Below, in pieces: positions 6,167-6,356 of a stretch of 6,356 nt of DNA (the stretch's first letter is position 1; each line of letters opens with the position of its first letter). Where the stretch lies: contig RFFY01000711.1 in the NCBI GenBank assembly GCA_003697065.1, forward strand, positions 1 to 6,356, given 5' to 3'. The stretch is from Actinomyces sp. (GTDB lineage Bacteria > Actinomycetota > Acidimicrobiia > Acidimicrobiales > Aldehydirespiratoraceae). Both the position numbers and the translations under genes were made by a program. The notes under the pieces were generated by a model that was not told the origin of the DNA, did no database searches, and saw only the letters and a list, made by a program, of their open reading frames with translations.

Positions 6167-6356
6167 CAGATGAGGTGCACCCGGGCGGCGAGGTCGGGGT
6201 GGGCGGCGCGGGCGTCGCGGGTGGCGTTGCGGGTGTCGACGATGAGCCGCCCGTGGGTGAGCACCCGCTCCATGTCGAAGGCGCTGTGGTCGGTGAGCAG
6301 GACCACGCAGTCGGCGGCGGCCAGGGCATCGTTCGTCAGCGGCCGGCTGTGATGGG
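6166..6356 (-). CDS. Nucleotide-sugar 6-dehydrogenase, C-terminal fragment (5' end outside window)
   Basis: The last 62 codons of a UDP-sugar dehydrogenase, cut by the window edge. The fragment begins HHSRPLTNDALAAADC and continues through VVLLTDHSAFD (17-27) to RLIVDTRNATRDA (36-48). This is the end of the UDP-binding domain. The T-D-H-x-x-F-D and I-V-D-T-R-N motifs are characteristic of UDP-N-acetylhexosamine 6-dehydrogenases (WbpA/TviB/Cap-type), which oxidise C6 with NAD to make uronic acids for surface polysaccharides. UDP-glucose dehydrogenases usually have a TEW-type motif instead. The stop TGA (6166-6168, complement) shares its A with the ATG of the ASST-like lipoprotein, so the two form an operon. 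The family is well supported; the exact sugar is uncertain. Confidence 0.82.
   Translation of the reverse strand, partial: HHSRPLTNDALAAADCVVLLTDHSAFDMERVLTHGRLIVDTRNATRDARAAHPDLAARVHLI

Noticed and set aside
1..6356. CRISPR array, tRNA or rRNA
   Set aside because: No regularly spaced repeats and no cloverleaf or rRNA-like segments were seen on either strand.

Overview
The window is roughly 70% G+C by eye. It carries a lipobox lipoprotein and a Flp-type pilin, and its dense codon use fits a high-GC Gram-negative bacterium. Myxococcota or a related environmental lineage is a guess from gene style; nothing here fixes the taxon.

Layout. (1) Positions 1 to about 810 encode the C-terminal half of an IS1634/IS4-like DDE transposase cut by the window edge. 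Its frame stays open without a recognisable family C-terminus and runs into the next gene. (2) Positions 834-1016 hold a run of perfect inverted repeats and no convincing gene. (3) A cysE-cysK pair follows with an ATGA overlap. It makes O-acetylserine and then cysteine, so two consecutive steps are co-translated. (4) Positions 2729-3022 are intergenic. An unusually AT-rich patch (about 2885-2950) holds a sigma70-like promoter and two copies of GAAAAATTTT. (5) A 56-residue Flp/Fap (type IVb) pilin gene has its own Shine-Dalgarno sequence and is closed by a 13-bp stem terminator. (6) A 570-residue polytopic membrane protein resembles GT-C (GT39/ArnT-like) glycosyltransferases. (7) On the minus strand, a 407-residue lipoprotein of the arylsulfotransferase (ASST) type converges on it and overlaps its 3' end by 72 bp. 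(8) At the right edge, also on the minus strand, is the last 62 codons of a nucleotide-sugar 6-dehydrogenase. Its stop codon overlaps the lipoprotein start (TGATG).

How the parts relate. cysE and cysK are one metabolic unit and appear unrelated to the rest. The pilin is a self-contained transcription unit with no tad assembly genes in view. The right half (GT-C protein, ASST-like lipoprotein, UDP-sugar dehydrogenase) looks like the edge of a surface-polysaccharide or cell-envelope locus. The dehydrogenase and lipoprotein are translationally coupled. No clearly new system is visible. The items most worth following up are the coupled dehydrogenase/ASST pair, the hairpin cluster between the IS remnant and cysE, and the repeated A-tract element in the pilin promoter.
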